A DNA stretch of 11,151 bases from Ruminococcaceae bacterium UBA7030 (GCA_002494125.1 DLBD01000071.1:1-11151); one strand, 5' to 3'. Positions 1 through 5,645 are shown, numbered from the stretch's first letter. Notes: a model not told the origin generated them from the sequence alone. Program-made: numbers and translations.

Positions 1-1
1 C

Positions 2-21
2 AATGACCATCTAATGACCAT
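2..21. repeat. Tandem 9-bp direct repeats, possible integrase arm sites
   Basis: AATGACCAT occurs at 2-10 and again at 13-21, an 11-bp period that is close to one helical turn. The pair lies just past the 3' end of the integrase gene. Tyrosine integrases of the Tn916/lambda type have N-terminal domains that bind short direct repeats near the element ends, so these are candidate arm-type sites. This is inferred from position and spacing only. A further copy might lie left of the window. Confidence 0.4.
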
Positions 22-35
22 TTATGAAATAATTC

Positions 36-1229
36 TTATGCGGGGAATTTGATTTTCTTTGTGTTTTTGCTTGAGTTTTCGATTACGTCTTTCATCTTGT
101 CCGCTGCGTTCTTCTGCATATCGTCCGTGACGTGCATATAGGTATTCATCGTGAAGCCCGCATCCGTGTGTCCGAGCATGTGCGATACGGTTTTAACGTC
201 AACGCCCGCCTCAAGCGTGAGCGTTGCGAAGGTGTGCCGTAAATCGTGGAAGCGGATTCTCGGCAGTCCTGCCCGATCCTGAATCCTGTGCAGCTTTCTT
301 GTAACCGCCGAGGTATCTCTGATATCTCCTGTTTCGGGAGAAGGGAAGATATATTTTGATTTAATCTGTCTGTCTTTCATAGCGAGGAGTAAGTCAACGA
401 GGTCATCGTTTATGCGTATCGTTCGGTTGGAGCTTTTCGTTTTCGGCGTTGTGATAATAAGCTGACCGTTGATTTTTCTGACGCTCTTGTTAACGTTTAT
501 TGTTTTGTTTTCTACATCAAGGTCAGTCCATTCAAGGGCACATATTTCACCGAGCCTCATTCCGGTTGCAAGCTCAAGGTAATAGAATTCATAACAGCCG
601 CAATTCTTCGTTTCTTCAAGGAATGCTCCGATTTCTTCTTTTTTCAGCGTTTTCATTTCGGGCTTGTTCTTTATTGGCAGATTTACCTTTGAAACGGGAT
701 TCTTAATCAGTAGTCCTTCATCCACTGCTTTTTCAAGGCACACGCTCAGTGTGCGCTGTATGCCCTTAACCGTGTAAATTGACAGGGAAGGACCTTTCTT
801 TTCTCTGTCTTTGATTCTGCCGTTATTCAGCAGGTCAACGAGGAATTGCTGACAGGCAACGGTTGATATTTCGCTCAGCTTCATTTTCCCGAATTTGGGA
901 AGAATGTATAGTTTGAAGCGGGATGCGTAACCGTATACGGTATATTCTTTTATAACGCCCTTGCAGAATGTGTTTATCCATATTTCATACCATTTTTCAA
1001 GGGTGGGATCCGATTCGGTCAGGTAATTATGGGTGGACAGTATTTTCTGTTCTTCCTCATATTTCGCTTGAGCCAGTTTCAGTTTCTCCTGGCATTCGGT
1101 TTTAGTTTTTGCAGTTACGCTGATGCGTTTGATTTTACCGTTTTCATCCTTGCCGATATCAAACCAGCCTTCCCAGCGATTGTCGCTGCGTTTGCGAAGC
1201 GTGCCTTCGCCTTTAGCTCTGCGAGCCAT
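36..1229 (-). CDS. int: Tyrosine recombinase/integrase, Tn916 family type
   Basis: Catalyses integration and excision of the element through a covalent 3'-phosphotyrosine intermediate. At 397 aa it has the usual length of Tn916-like integrases. An N-terminal arm-binding domain (about residues 8-60, with the RKRSDNRWEGWF strand) is followed by a SAM-like core-binding domain (about 75-185) and the catalytic domain (about 195-370). All catalytic residues are visible: R225 (ATGMR), K265 (TPKTKSSNR), H328 and R331 (HDLRH), H354 (MLGH) and the nucleophile Y364 (MNTYMH). The ATG start is preceded by GGAGGTGATACA, a near-perfect ribosome binding site. The gene follows the excisionase with a 53-bp gap, so the two are probably co-transcribed. 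It appears intact. Confidence 0.95.
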   Translation of the reverse strand: MARRAKGEGTLRKRSDNRWEGWFDIGKDENGKIKRISVTAKTKTECQEKLKLAQAKYEEEQKILSTHNYLTESDPTLEKWYEIWINTFCKGVIKEYTVYGYASRFKLYILPKFGKMKLSEISTVACQQFLVDLLNNGRIKDREKKGPSLSIYTVKGIQRTLSVCLEKAVDEGLLIKNPVSKVNLPIKNKPEMKTLKKEEIGAFLEETKNCGCYEFYYLELATGMRLGEICALEWTDLDVENKTINVNKSVRKINGQLIITTPKTKSSNRTIRINDDLVDLLLAMKDRQIKSKYIFPSPETGDIRDTSAVTRKLHRIQDRAGLPRIRFHDLRHTFATLTLEAGVDVKTVSHMLGHTDAGFTMNTYMHVTDDMQKNAADKMKDVIENSSKNTKKIKFPA

Positions 1230-1282
1230 TGTATCACCTCCAACACAACAAATACCATAAAGTAATATAAATATCCAGATAA

Positions 1283-1477
1283 TTAATTATTAACTTTATT
1301 GTCTAACCATTTCTTAAGATTCTCTTTAGGTATGACAATGCGCCTTCCCATATTTACAGCAGGGAAGGTCTTGTCTTTTTTTATGAGTTTGTATAAACTG
1401 ACGGTTGAAATTGAAAGCGCCTCAGCCGCCTGTTCCACCGATAACGTAACCGGCATTTCTTCAAAACTTGTAAACAT
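1283..1477 (-). CDS. xis: Excisionase, MerR-like helix-turn-helix
   Basis: A 64-aa DNA-binding protein of the excisionase family, expected to bend DNA at the element ends and turn the integrase towards excision. The core (about residues 11-60) starts with TLSVEQAAEALSIS, continues with the recognition helix VSLYKLIKK and the wing MGRRIVIP, and ends in NLKKWLDN, the typical layout of MerR-like excisionases. I chose the ATG at 1477 because AAAGGAGG lies 5 nt upstream. A TTG seven codons further out (1498) is open but would place that site inside the coding sequence. The gene lies directly upstream of int. Its leader contains a motif shared with the repressor promoter region. Confidence 0.9.
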   Translation of the reverse strand: MFTSFEEMPVTLSVEQAAEALSISTVSLYKLIKKDKTFPAVNMGRRIVIPKENLKKWLDNKVNN

Positions 1478-1496
1478 AAAAACCTCCTTTTTCTCC

Positions 1497-1549
1497 AAAA
1501 ACGCCTTTTTATAGTTCTGTGTAAAGAATTTGAGGTATAAGGCGTTTTT
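1497..1549 (-). terminator. Long-loop inverted repeat after the relaxase gene
   Basis: AAAAACGCCTT (1497-1507) and AAGGCGTTTTT (1539-1549) form a perfect 11-bp stem around a 31-nt loop. On the minus strand the stem ends in GGCGTTTTT, so it can act as a terminator for the mobilization genes. The right arm overlaps the relaxase stop codon. The loop is much longer than in a standard terminator and contains the motif shared with the lexA upstream region. Because the hairpin also lies just before the xis ribosome binding site, it may act as an attenuator between mobilization and excision genes. Confidence 0.5.
1511..1527. repeat. 17-nt motif, copy A, upstream of xis
   Basis: On the plus strand this reads ATAGTTCTGTGTAAAGA. 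It matches copy B at 5109-5125 at 16 of 17 positions, and weaker similarity (CAAAAAC or TAAAAAC, then CCTTT) extends on the left side of both. Copy A lies in the xis leader, about 20 bp before its ribosome binding site. Shared position ahead of xis and lexA suggests a binding site for an element-encoded DNA-binding protein; this is inference. Confidence 0.5.
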
Positions 1550-3078
1550 TACATAGACATTGTAAATCCTTCATCTTCATCCTCATCATCGTAATAATCG
1601 TCAGGATAATTTTGCTTTTGTAACTCTGCTTCCTGACGGAGACGTTCCTGTTGCTCATACTTTGCTTTTGCAGATTCATAAGCTGCATTTATAGCCGCTG
1701 CACCAAGGTCGAAAATTACGGTAGCATTATCTGCTGCACGCTGTGCTTCGCTCTCGTCCTTTTCTTTCTTGGTGTCCTGAATAACACCGTCCCTCTGTCC
1801 GTGTGCTTGCTTCTTGCGGAGCAGTTTTTCTCTTTCCTTATCGTCAAGATAGGAGTGGAGCGTATCAAGTCTGCGTTGGTTGGCTGTGTTGATAATAAAT
1901 ACAACCATGAACGCTATTTCATTGGCAAGAGCGATATTGTTCTCCGCTGCAGATTCAGGGCTGTTCGTGCCTTGGTATAAATCAAACTGTAAGCAGTAAT
2001 TGATAACTTTGTTTTTGATAACCTGAAACTCCTTGTTTTCTTCCAGCGGTATATCAGAATCCTTGCTGCTGTCGTAATAAACGGATAACTTCTCTCTGTT
2101 CAGCCTGTTCCATTCAGAGTACAGCTCTTTAATCTCAGGCTGATAATCGGCAAGAGATTTCACGATGAAATCCACCTTTGCCTTTAAGTCTTTCGGCAGA
2201 TAACCGTATTGCTTTTTCCCAGGCTGTTCACTTAGGTGAAGCGCCAAATCAAAACAAGCCGCCGTGATTAAGGCGCCTGACTTTTCCGAAGATACTTTGC
2301 GGAGCAGTTCGTCATATTTATCTTTTAACTCTTCACGGATATCGGTTTGCAGTTTGAATAATTTGTATTGCTCGTTACGGAAGATGTCATTAGCAAAAGC
2401 ACTTTTCAGTTTTTTGTAACCCTTCTCGGTAATGTAGCCGTTGCCTTTGGTTGAGTAAACCATAAGGTGTATATGCGGATGGTGCGCCGTGTTATGAAAC
2501 GCCGCATACCATTTCAGTTCGCTGATGGGAATCTTATGTGCCTCTGCAATTTCATTGATGTTTCGGCGCACACAATTCTTCCACGCATCCGCGTTATCAT
2601 AGCCAAGTCGGGAGGCATCTTCCCGCCTGAGACTGATGACATCGGCAAACACAATTCCGTTGACGGAAGCAACTTCCTCAGCCGCTTTTTCCAAATCAAT
2701 GTCATCATCCGTATCGGAAAACAATCCGTGCGAGCCGAGCTTTTCAACGCCGGGGCGCTCTGCAACGTAATGCACAAGCGTTTTCAAATCAGCAACGGTA
2801 TCGGCGTTGCGTTCCACGATAGCGTTGAGCAATTCCGACGCATTCGCCTTCGTCATATTCTTTACATACGAATCAAACTCAGGGTACATACAGATGTCAG
2901 GATAGTGACGGAACGCTCTGTAAATTAAATCATCCTGCTGTTTTGTACTCGGCTTATGCGCGGCGTTGGTATCTAACTTTTCAACGCCTTCGCGCGTTGC
3001 CATATACTTTAACAGCTTGCCTGTGCCCGCAACTTTTTTGCCTTTATAATATTTTGTTCTTACAACAATCTTAGCCAT
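1549..3078 (-). CDS. MOBP-family relaxase (MobP3-like)
   Basis: Nicks oriT and carries the transferred strand during mobilization. The protein is 509 aa. Y25 in KLLKYMATREG matches the N-terminal catalytic tyrosine of MOBP relaxases (compare LVKYIT in RP4 TraI). The metal-binding motif III is clear as H195-NTAH-H200-P-H202-I-H204 followed by LMVYS. The C-terminus is charged, with a glutamine/glutamate-rich probable coiled coil (about 440-490) and an acidic tail (DDYYDDEDEDEG). The gene starts 4 nt after the accessory gene's stop and has only a weak ribosome binding site, so translation is probably coupled. The assignment to the MobP3 subgroup of Firmicutes elements is from memory of the family; membership of MOBP is secure. 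It appears intact. Confidence 0.9.
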   Translation of the reverse strand: MAKIVVRTKYYKGKKVAGTGKLLKYMATREGVEKLDTNAAHKPSTKQQDDLIYRAFRHYPDICMYPEFDSYVKNMTKANASELLNAIVERNADTVADLKTLVHYVAERPGVEKLGSHGLFSDTDDDIDLEKAAEEVASVNGIVFADVISLRREDASRLGYDNADAWKNCVRRNINEIAEAHKIPISELKWYAAFHNTAHHPHIHLMVYSTKGNGYITEKGYKKLKSAFANDIFRNEQYKLFKLQTDIREELKDKYDELLRKVSSEKSGALITAACFDLALHLSEQPGKKQYGYLPKDLKAKVDFIVKSLADYQPEIKELYSEWNRLNREKLSVYYDSSKDSDIPLEENKEFQVIKNKVINYCLQFDLYQGTNSPESAAENNIALANEIAFMVVFIINTANQRRLDTLHSYLDDKEREKLLRKKQAHGQRDGVIQDTKKEKDESEAQRAADNATVIFDLGAAAINAAYESAKAKYEQQERLRQEAELQKQNYPDDYYDDEDEDEGFTMSM

Positions 3079-3082
3079 AATT

Positions 3083-3469
3083 TTAATCGAATCTCATATT
3101 TTCAAGATGAAGAACGCCGTTGTTTTCAGCAACCATTTGCGAGATATATCCGCGCAGGTCTTCCAGTAATTCATCACTGATTTCAAAACTGTTCCCGACA
3201 ATTCTTGTAGCCATTCCCGTTTCAACTGCGAGCTTGAACAGCATATCGCTGATGTTTTTCTCTACGCCGCCAATGACATTTTTAATACTGCGATTGATAA
3301 CGGGCGAGAGATAATCCAGGCTTTCATTCTGCAAAAGGTAACCGATATAGAAATCAATGGCGGTGCGAACGAAGTCACTTTCCGAAGTGCAGTTCGCAAG
3401 TTGCATTGCCGTTTTCATTTTCTTTGCCTGTTCCGGTTCCTGATAATATACATGCCTTTCTTTATTCAT
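3083..3469 (-). CDS. Relaxase accessory protein, MobC-like position, putative ribbon-helix-helix
   Basis: A 128-aa protein encoded just upstream of the relaxase with a 4-nt gap. The N-terminal part (about residues 5-50) has the layout of a ribbon-helix-helix fold: a short basic strand (KERHVYYQE), a helix (EQAKKMKTAMQLANC) and a second helix beginning SESDFVRTAIDFYIGYLL. The middle and C-terminal part (about 55-110) is helical and may serve in oligomerization or relaxase contact. Genes of this size and position in MOBP elements usually bind oriT and help the relaxase, and the oriT candidate lies immediately upstream at 3491-3585. GAGGAG 7 nt before the ATG supports the start. The function rests on context and predicted fold, not on a recognised signature. 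Confidence 0.7.
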   Translation of the reverse strand: MNKERHVYYQEPEQAKKMKTAMQLANCTSESDFVRTAIDFYIGYLLQNESLDYLSPVINRSIKNVIGGVEKNISDMLFKLAVETGMATRIVGNSFEISDELLEDLRGYISQMVAENNGVLHLENMRFD

Positions 3470-3490
3470 TCAAAAACTCCTCAAAAAATA

Positions 3491-3585
3491 GTGACGCCAC
3501 TTGTGACATACCCCAAAACCTTGAAAACAGTCGGCTCTGCCGTCTGAGGTATGCCGTGCGGCGTCGCCGCACTTAATCCTGTTTC
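3491..3585. other. oriT: Candidate origin of transfer (oriT) with nick site
   Basis: The intergenic region between the winged-helix gene and the relaxase accessory gene holds nested inverted repeats. They are CATACC/GGTATG (3507-3512 and 3548-3553), an imperfect hairpin at 3528-3546 (7 of 8 pairs) and a perfect repeat GTGCGGCGTCGCCGCAC at 3556-3572. Four bases after the last one, the plus strand reads ATCCTG (3576-3581) followed by T. This matches the known IncP/Ti-type nick consensus YATCCTG^Y except for A instead of Y at the first position; the predicted nick is between 3581 and 3582. The hairpin-to-nick distance resembles RP4. A direct repeat GTGAC (3491-3495 and 3503-3507) may be an accessory protein site. 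With this polarity the relaxase genes would enter the recipient last, as is usual. There is no U-tract, so the hairpin is not a terminator. Confidence 0.65.
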
Positions 3586-3588
3586 CGA

Positions 3589-4005
3589 TTATTCATTAAT
3601 CTTAGGGGGCCAGTAGTATTCAAAGTAGTCAAGCATTTCTCCGTTATCGTTGAATGCGCATTTTACAAGGTGCCGCATTGCGTCTTGTTTATCAACAAGG
3701 TCAAAGAGCGTATAGAGGTTTGAGGTTTGTTTTCCATCCTTATATCGCGGCTCGATATCAATCATCAGTTTGTCTTCAAGTTCCTTTAGCGCCTTGGTAA
3801 CAACGGGGCGGGATATGCCGCCGCACATATTACCGATAGTCATTCTTGACGGGAAGCACTGACCTTTGTTGTCAGTTAAAGCTGCAAGAGCAATATATAC
3901 TGCGCCTGCAGTTGGCGAGAGTCCTCTGTCATAAATGTCGAGGGGAAGAATGAAAAAATGTCCTCTCGGGTATTCGTATTCGGGTTTCTTAAATGATCTG
4001 TCCAT
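3589..4005 (-). CDS. Winged-helix DNA-binding protein, replication-initiator-like
   Basis: A 138-aa protein with a winged-helix domain at about residues 15-103. It opens with FFILPLDIYDRGLSPTAGAVY, followed by the helix-turn-helix (FPSRMTIGNMCGGISRPVVTKALKELE) and a wing (MIDIEPRYKDGKQTSNLYTLFD). This layout is seen in the N-terminal domains of RepA/DnaD-like plasmid and phage replication proteins of Firmicutes, but the catalytic or DnaD C-terminal part is absent. It may be a small replication or transfer regulator of the element. The ATG is preceded by AAGGA at 8 nt. The gene ends 7 nt from the predicted oriT nick. The DNA-binding fold is fairly sure; the biological role is not. Confidence 0.7.
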   Translation of the reverse strand: MDRSFKKPEYEYPRGHFFILPLDIYDRGLSPTAGAVYIALAALTDNKGQCFPSRMTIGNMCGGISRPVVTKALKELEDKLMIDIEPRYKDGKQTSNLYTLFDLVDKQDAMRHLVKCAFNDNGEMLDYFEYYWPPKINE

Positions 4006-4040
4006 AGTTTAATTCCTTTCATAAATAGATTTTTTAAATA

Positions 4041-4090
4041 GAAAACGGGTAGGTATAATGTCAGTCAGTCTGACACAATACCTACCCGTT
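4041..4090 (-). terminator. Large two-part hairpin, probable terminator
   Basis: A perfect 13-bp inverted repeat, AACGGGTAGGTAT (4044-4056) with its complement at 4078-4090, encloses a second one, TGTCAG (4059-4064) with CTGACA (4070-4075) around the loop TCAGT. The two stems are separated by a 2-by-2 mismatch, giving a near-continuous 19-bp stem. On the minus strand the structure follows the zinc-ribbon gene and is trailed by TTTTCTATTT, which fits a terminator or attenuator. The plus strand has no T-run after it. Its size leaves open a role as a protein or replication site. Confidence 0.55.
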
Positions 4091-4125
4091 ACTCACATGT
4101 TCACAGATGTGCGGATGCTATTCTA

Positions 4126-4374
4126 CTACGCCGACACGGTTCCGAGTATCGGCAAATGAATTATTGAGTTTTCATATTTTCTCGGTTCTGTGTTGAGCAT
4201 TACGTCGCTCTTACAGCGATTGCAACGTATGATTAAATCACCGGTGATTTCGGAGTTATCCGTCATCAAAACAGCGGTTGTTGCATTTTTAATATCCTTG
4301 TTCGAGCAGAATAGCAAGGTGCCGCCGCAGGCAGGGCACTTGATTCTCGGACGGTAGCTTTTCGTATTATTCAT
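4126..4374 (-). CDS. Small zinc-ribbon protein
   Basis: An 82-aa protein of unknown function. Two CxxC pairs, C13-P-A-C16 and C51-N-R-C54, are separated by 34 residues and would form a zinc ribbon; C23 is an extra cysteine. The region between them and the C-terminus (IIHLPILGTVSA) are not recognised. The start codon overlaps the repressor's stop codon as ATGA, so translation is coupled to the LexA-like gene and the two probably work or are regulated together. It could be an anti-repressor partner, a nucleic-acid-binding regulator or a protein-interaction module; the sequence does not decide. The large hairpin follows it. Confidence 0.7.
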   Translation of the reverse strand: MNNTKSYRPRIKCPACGGTLLFCSNKDIKNATTAVLMTDNSEITGDLIIRCNRCKSDVMLNTEPRKYENSIIHLPILGTVSA

Positions 4375-4997
4375 ATTCTTCGTTTTTTAATATCCTCCAC
4401 GTCTTTAATTACGCTTTTGAGCACGCCCTGTATCGTGCAGTAGGGATAGCGCATATCCTCCATATTTTTATTCTCGGGATGAAGTATAACTTCGTTTTTA
4501 TCTTTGTCAAAATATATGGTTTTTAATGTGTTTGTATTATCGGGAGTGAGGGCTACAACAATATCGCCGTCGACGGCTTCCGACTGTTTTCTTATTACTA
4601 GCAAATCGCCGTCGAAAATACCAACGTCTATCATTGATTCGCCGCTTGCACGGAGAAGATAAAATTCGCCTTTACCGAAAACAGAAACAGGAAGCTGAAC
4701 AATTTCTTCTATCTCTTCAAATTCTTCTTCGGGCGAGCCGCAGGGGATACTGCCGACGAGTGCGGCGTTAGAGAACTCAGCGTTTACCTTATTCGTTTTA
4801 TCGGTATGAATACTTCCGTTTTCATAATCAATCATACCTTTTTCACGCATCTCAACGAGATAACGGTAGGCGGTATTTCTTGTAATGCCGAAGTTTTCCC
4901 CTATGCAAATACAGGACGGCGACTGATTGTGCTCAAGGTAATATTCCTCGCAGAATTCTTTTATCCTTTGCATTAAGCCTGCGTCTTTACTTCTCAT
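4371..4997 (-). CDS. LexA/CI-type self-cleaving transcriptional repressor
   Basis: A 208-aa repressor. An N-terminal winged helix-turn-helix (about residues 9-60, with ITRNTAYRYLVEMREKGMI) is joined to a peptidase S24 domain. The latter shows a Cys86-Gly87 cleavage site (VGSIPCGSP), the nucleophile S121 (ASGESM, followed by IFDGDLLVIR) and the general base K159 (NTNTLKTIYF). In this family RecA filaments trigger self-cleavage between the two domains and release the operator. Most LexA proteins cut Ala-Gly; Cys-Gly is known from some phage repressors. I chose the ATG at 4997 because GAGG lies about 8 nt upstream; an ATG ten codons earlier (5027) has no such site and lies inside the operator palindrome. 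It is more likely the element's own master repressor than the host lexA, given its position. Confidence 0.88.
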   Translation of the reverse strand: MRSKDAGLMQRIKEFCEEYYLEHNQSPSCICIGENFGITRNTAYRYLVEMREKGMIDYENGSIHTDKTNKVNAEFSNAALVGSIPCGSPEEEFEEIEEIVQLPVSVFGKGEFYLLRASGESMIDVGIFDGDLLVIRKQSEAVDGDIVVALTPDNTNTLKTIYFDKDKNEVILHPENKNMEDMRYPYCTIQGVLKSVIKDVEDIKKRRI

Positions 4998-5021
4998 AGA
5001 ATCGACCTCAATTCTTAACGA

Positions 5022-5034
5022 ATACATAATGTAT
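5022..5034. promoter_or_regulatory. Palindrome downstream of the repressor promoter, candidate operator
   Basis: ATACATTATGTAT is a perfect 6-bp inverted repeat around one central base. It lies 15 bp past the -10 box and about 25 bp before the repressor start codon, where a bound dimer would block its own transcription. It does not resemble the Gram-positive host LexA box (CGAAC with GTTCG). That it is the autoregulatory operator is inference. Confidence 0.5.
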
Positions 5035-5048
5035 CGGATAACAAATAC

Positions 5049-5077
5049 AATATATCATATCCCAAAAACTTTGTCAA
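5049..5077 (-). promoter_or_regulatory. Sigma-A promoter of the repressor gene
   Basis: On the minus strand a perfect -35 box TTGACA (5077-5072) is followed by 17 bp and then TATATT (5054-5049), one mismatch from the -10 consensus. It lies about 50 bp before the repressor's ATG and is the best promoter in the element. Confidence 0.8.
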
Positions 5078-5108
5078 GCCCTTTTTAGTCTTTTCTAAAA
5101 ACCTTTAG

Positions 5109-5125
5109 ATAGTTCTGTATAAAGA
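5109..5125. repeat. 17-nt motif, copy B, upstream of the repressor promoter
   Basis: Reads ATAGTTCTGTATAAAGA on the plus strand and differs from copy A at 1511-1527 at one base. It lies about 30 bp upstream of the repressor -35 box, close to the presumed right end of the element. It may be a regulator or recombinase binding site. Confidence 0.5.
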
Positions 5126-5142
5126 TAATGTATATGGGTAGC

Positions 5143-5170
5143 AAAAAAGCAAGGAGATTTCACTCCTTGC
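5143..5170 (-). terminator. Rho-independent terminator of the rubrerythrin-like gene
   Basis: On the minus strand GCAAGGAG, loop TGAAAT, CTCCTTGC and then six T residues form a textbook terminator (8-bp perfect stem), 8 bp after the stop codon of the rubrerythrin-like gene. It also separates that gene from the element. Confidence 0.9.
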
Positions 5171-5178
5171 CTGTTTTG

Positions 5179-5562
5179 CTATTTGAGTAATTCCATAACA
5201 GTATCGCCGTGGCGGTGTTCGTCATTCTTTACACTTTCAACTTCGGGGAACGCATCAGCTATGGGCTGATATGTATTAACCGCATTATACTCGCCTTTAG
5301 CAATAATCGGGTATAAACGTTTCTTACCGAGCAATTTGTACATTATAGGCAGTATCGTTGCGAGCGTCTTCTTGGGCGTAAGTGTTTTATCCGTTAGACC
5401 TTTGAATACGGAAGCGTGATGACCTTCCTCTGCCGCAAGCTGAAGGAACGTTTCTTTGTCCTTCTCATCTTTTACAACCTCGGCAAGTGCTTTATACATA
5501 AGCACTGCGTCAAGTTCGCCCTGCTGCGACTTGATCAGGATTTTCATTTCTTTATCGTTCAA
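5179..5562 (-). CDS. Rubrerythrin-like di-iron protein without rubredoxin domain
   Basis: A 127-aa ferritin-like four-helix bundle protein. All ligands of a rubrerythrin-type di-iron site can be placed: E16 (GELDAVLMY), E46 and H49 (AAEEGHHA), E91 (KGEYNAVNTY), E115 and H118 (NDEHRHGD). The C-terminal rubredoxin domain of classical rubrerythrin is missing, as in many short clostridial members. Proteins of this kind generally reduce peroxide or protect anaerobes from oxygen; the electron donor cannot be told from here. The start is TTG, chosen because AAGGAG lies 8 nt upstream; the next ATG is five codons in and has no such site. The gene stands alone, with its own promoter and terminator, and is probably resident chromosome rather than element cargo. 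Confidence 0.87.
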   Translation of the reverse strand: MNDKEMKILIKSQQGELDAVLMYKALAEVVKDEKDKETFLQLAAEEGHHASVFKGLTDKTLTPKKTLATILPIMYKLLGKKRLYPIIAKGEYNAVNTYQPIADAFPEVESVKNDEHRHGDTVMELLK

Positions 5563-5593
5563 TTATATCACTCCTTAATTGTTTGTATGTTTC

Positions 5594-5622
5594 ATTATAT
5601 CACATAGCAAAAGTAAAGGCAA
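5594..5622 (-). promoter_or_regulatory. Sigma-A promoter of the rubrerythrin-like gene
   Basis: On the minus strand TTGCCT (5622-5617), a 17-bp spacer and a perfect TATAAT (5599-5594) preceded by TGTGA. The -35 box lies within the right arm of the upstream operon's terminator stem. Confidence 0.75.
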
Positions 5623-5640
5623 CGGATGAACCGTTGCCTT
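5609..5640 (-). terminator. Terminator of the ABC transporter operon
   Basis: AAGGCAACGG and CCGTTGCCTT (5616-5625 and 5631-5640 in plus coordinates) form a perfect 10-bp stem with a 5-nt loop. On the minus strand it is followed by TACTTTT, a modest U-tract. It begins 5 bp after the permease stop codon. Confidence 0.8.
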
Positions 5641-5645
5641 GATTA

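Larger units (their letters stand above)
1..5130. mobile_element. Integrative mobilizable element, right edge approximate, left edge not seen
   Basis: All genes needed for site-specific integration and mobilization lie together on the minus strand: integrase, excisionase, MOBP relaxase, relaxase accessory protein, winged-helix protein, zinc-ribbon protein and LexA-type repressor, plus an oriT candidate at 3491-3585. No coupling protein, VirB4 or other type IV secretion gene is present, so it would be mobilized by a helper conjugative element (inference). The integrase gene normally lies next to one end, so the left end should be at or just before base 1. The right end is placed in the gene-free stretch 5078-5142, between the repressor promoter and the rubrerythrin terminator, only because the gene content changes there. 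I found no direct repeat shared by the two ends that could be the att core. Confidence 0.75.

Noticed and set aside
1478..1498. TTG start seven codons upstream for the excisionase
   Set aside because: The strong AAAGGAGG site lies between it and the ATG at 1477, so the ATG is the real start.
2467..2928. Plus-strand 153-codon open frame inside the relaxase gene
   Set aside because: It is antisense to an intact relaxase whose catalytic histidine motif lies in this segment. It has no ribosome binding site or recognisable domain, so it is a shadow frame.
3556..3572. GTGCGGCGTCGCCGCAC hairpin as a terminator
   Set aside because: Neither strand has a T-run after the stem, while ATCCTG^T follows at oriT-like spacing, so an oriT hairpin explains it better.
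4094..4111. CACAT/ATGTG inverted repeat after the zinc-ribbon gene
   Set aside because: Only five pairs around an 8-nt spacer; too weak to annotate beside the much stronger hairpin at 4044-4090.
4998..5027. Upstream ATG (5027) as start of the LexA-like repressor
   Set aside because: It has no ribosome binding site and sits inside the operator-like palindrome. The ATG at 4997 has GAGG at good spacing and still leaves a full DNA-binding domain.
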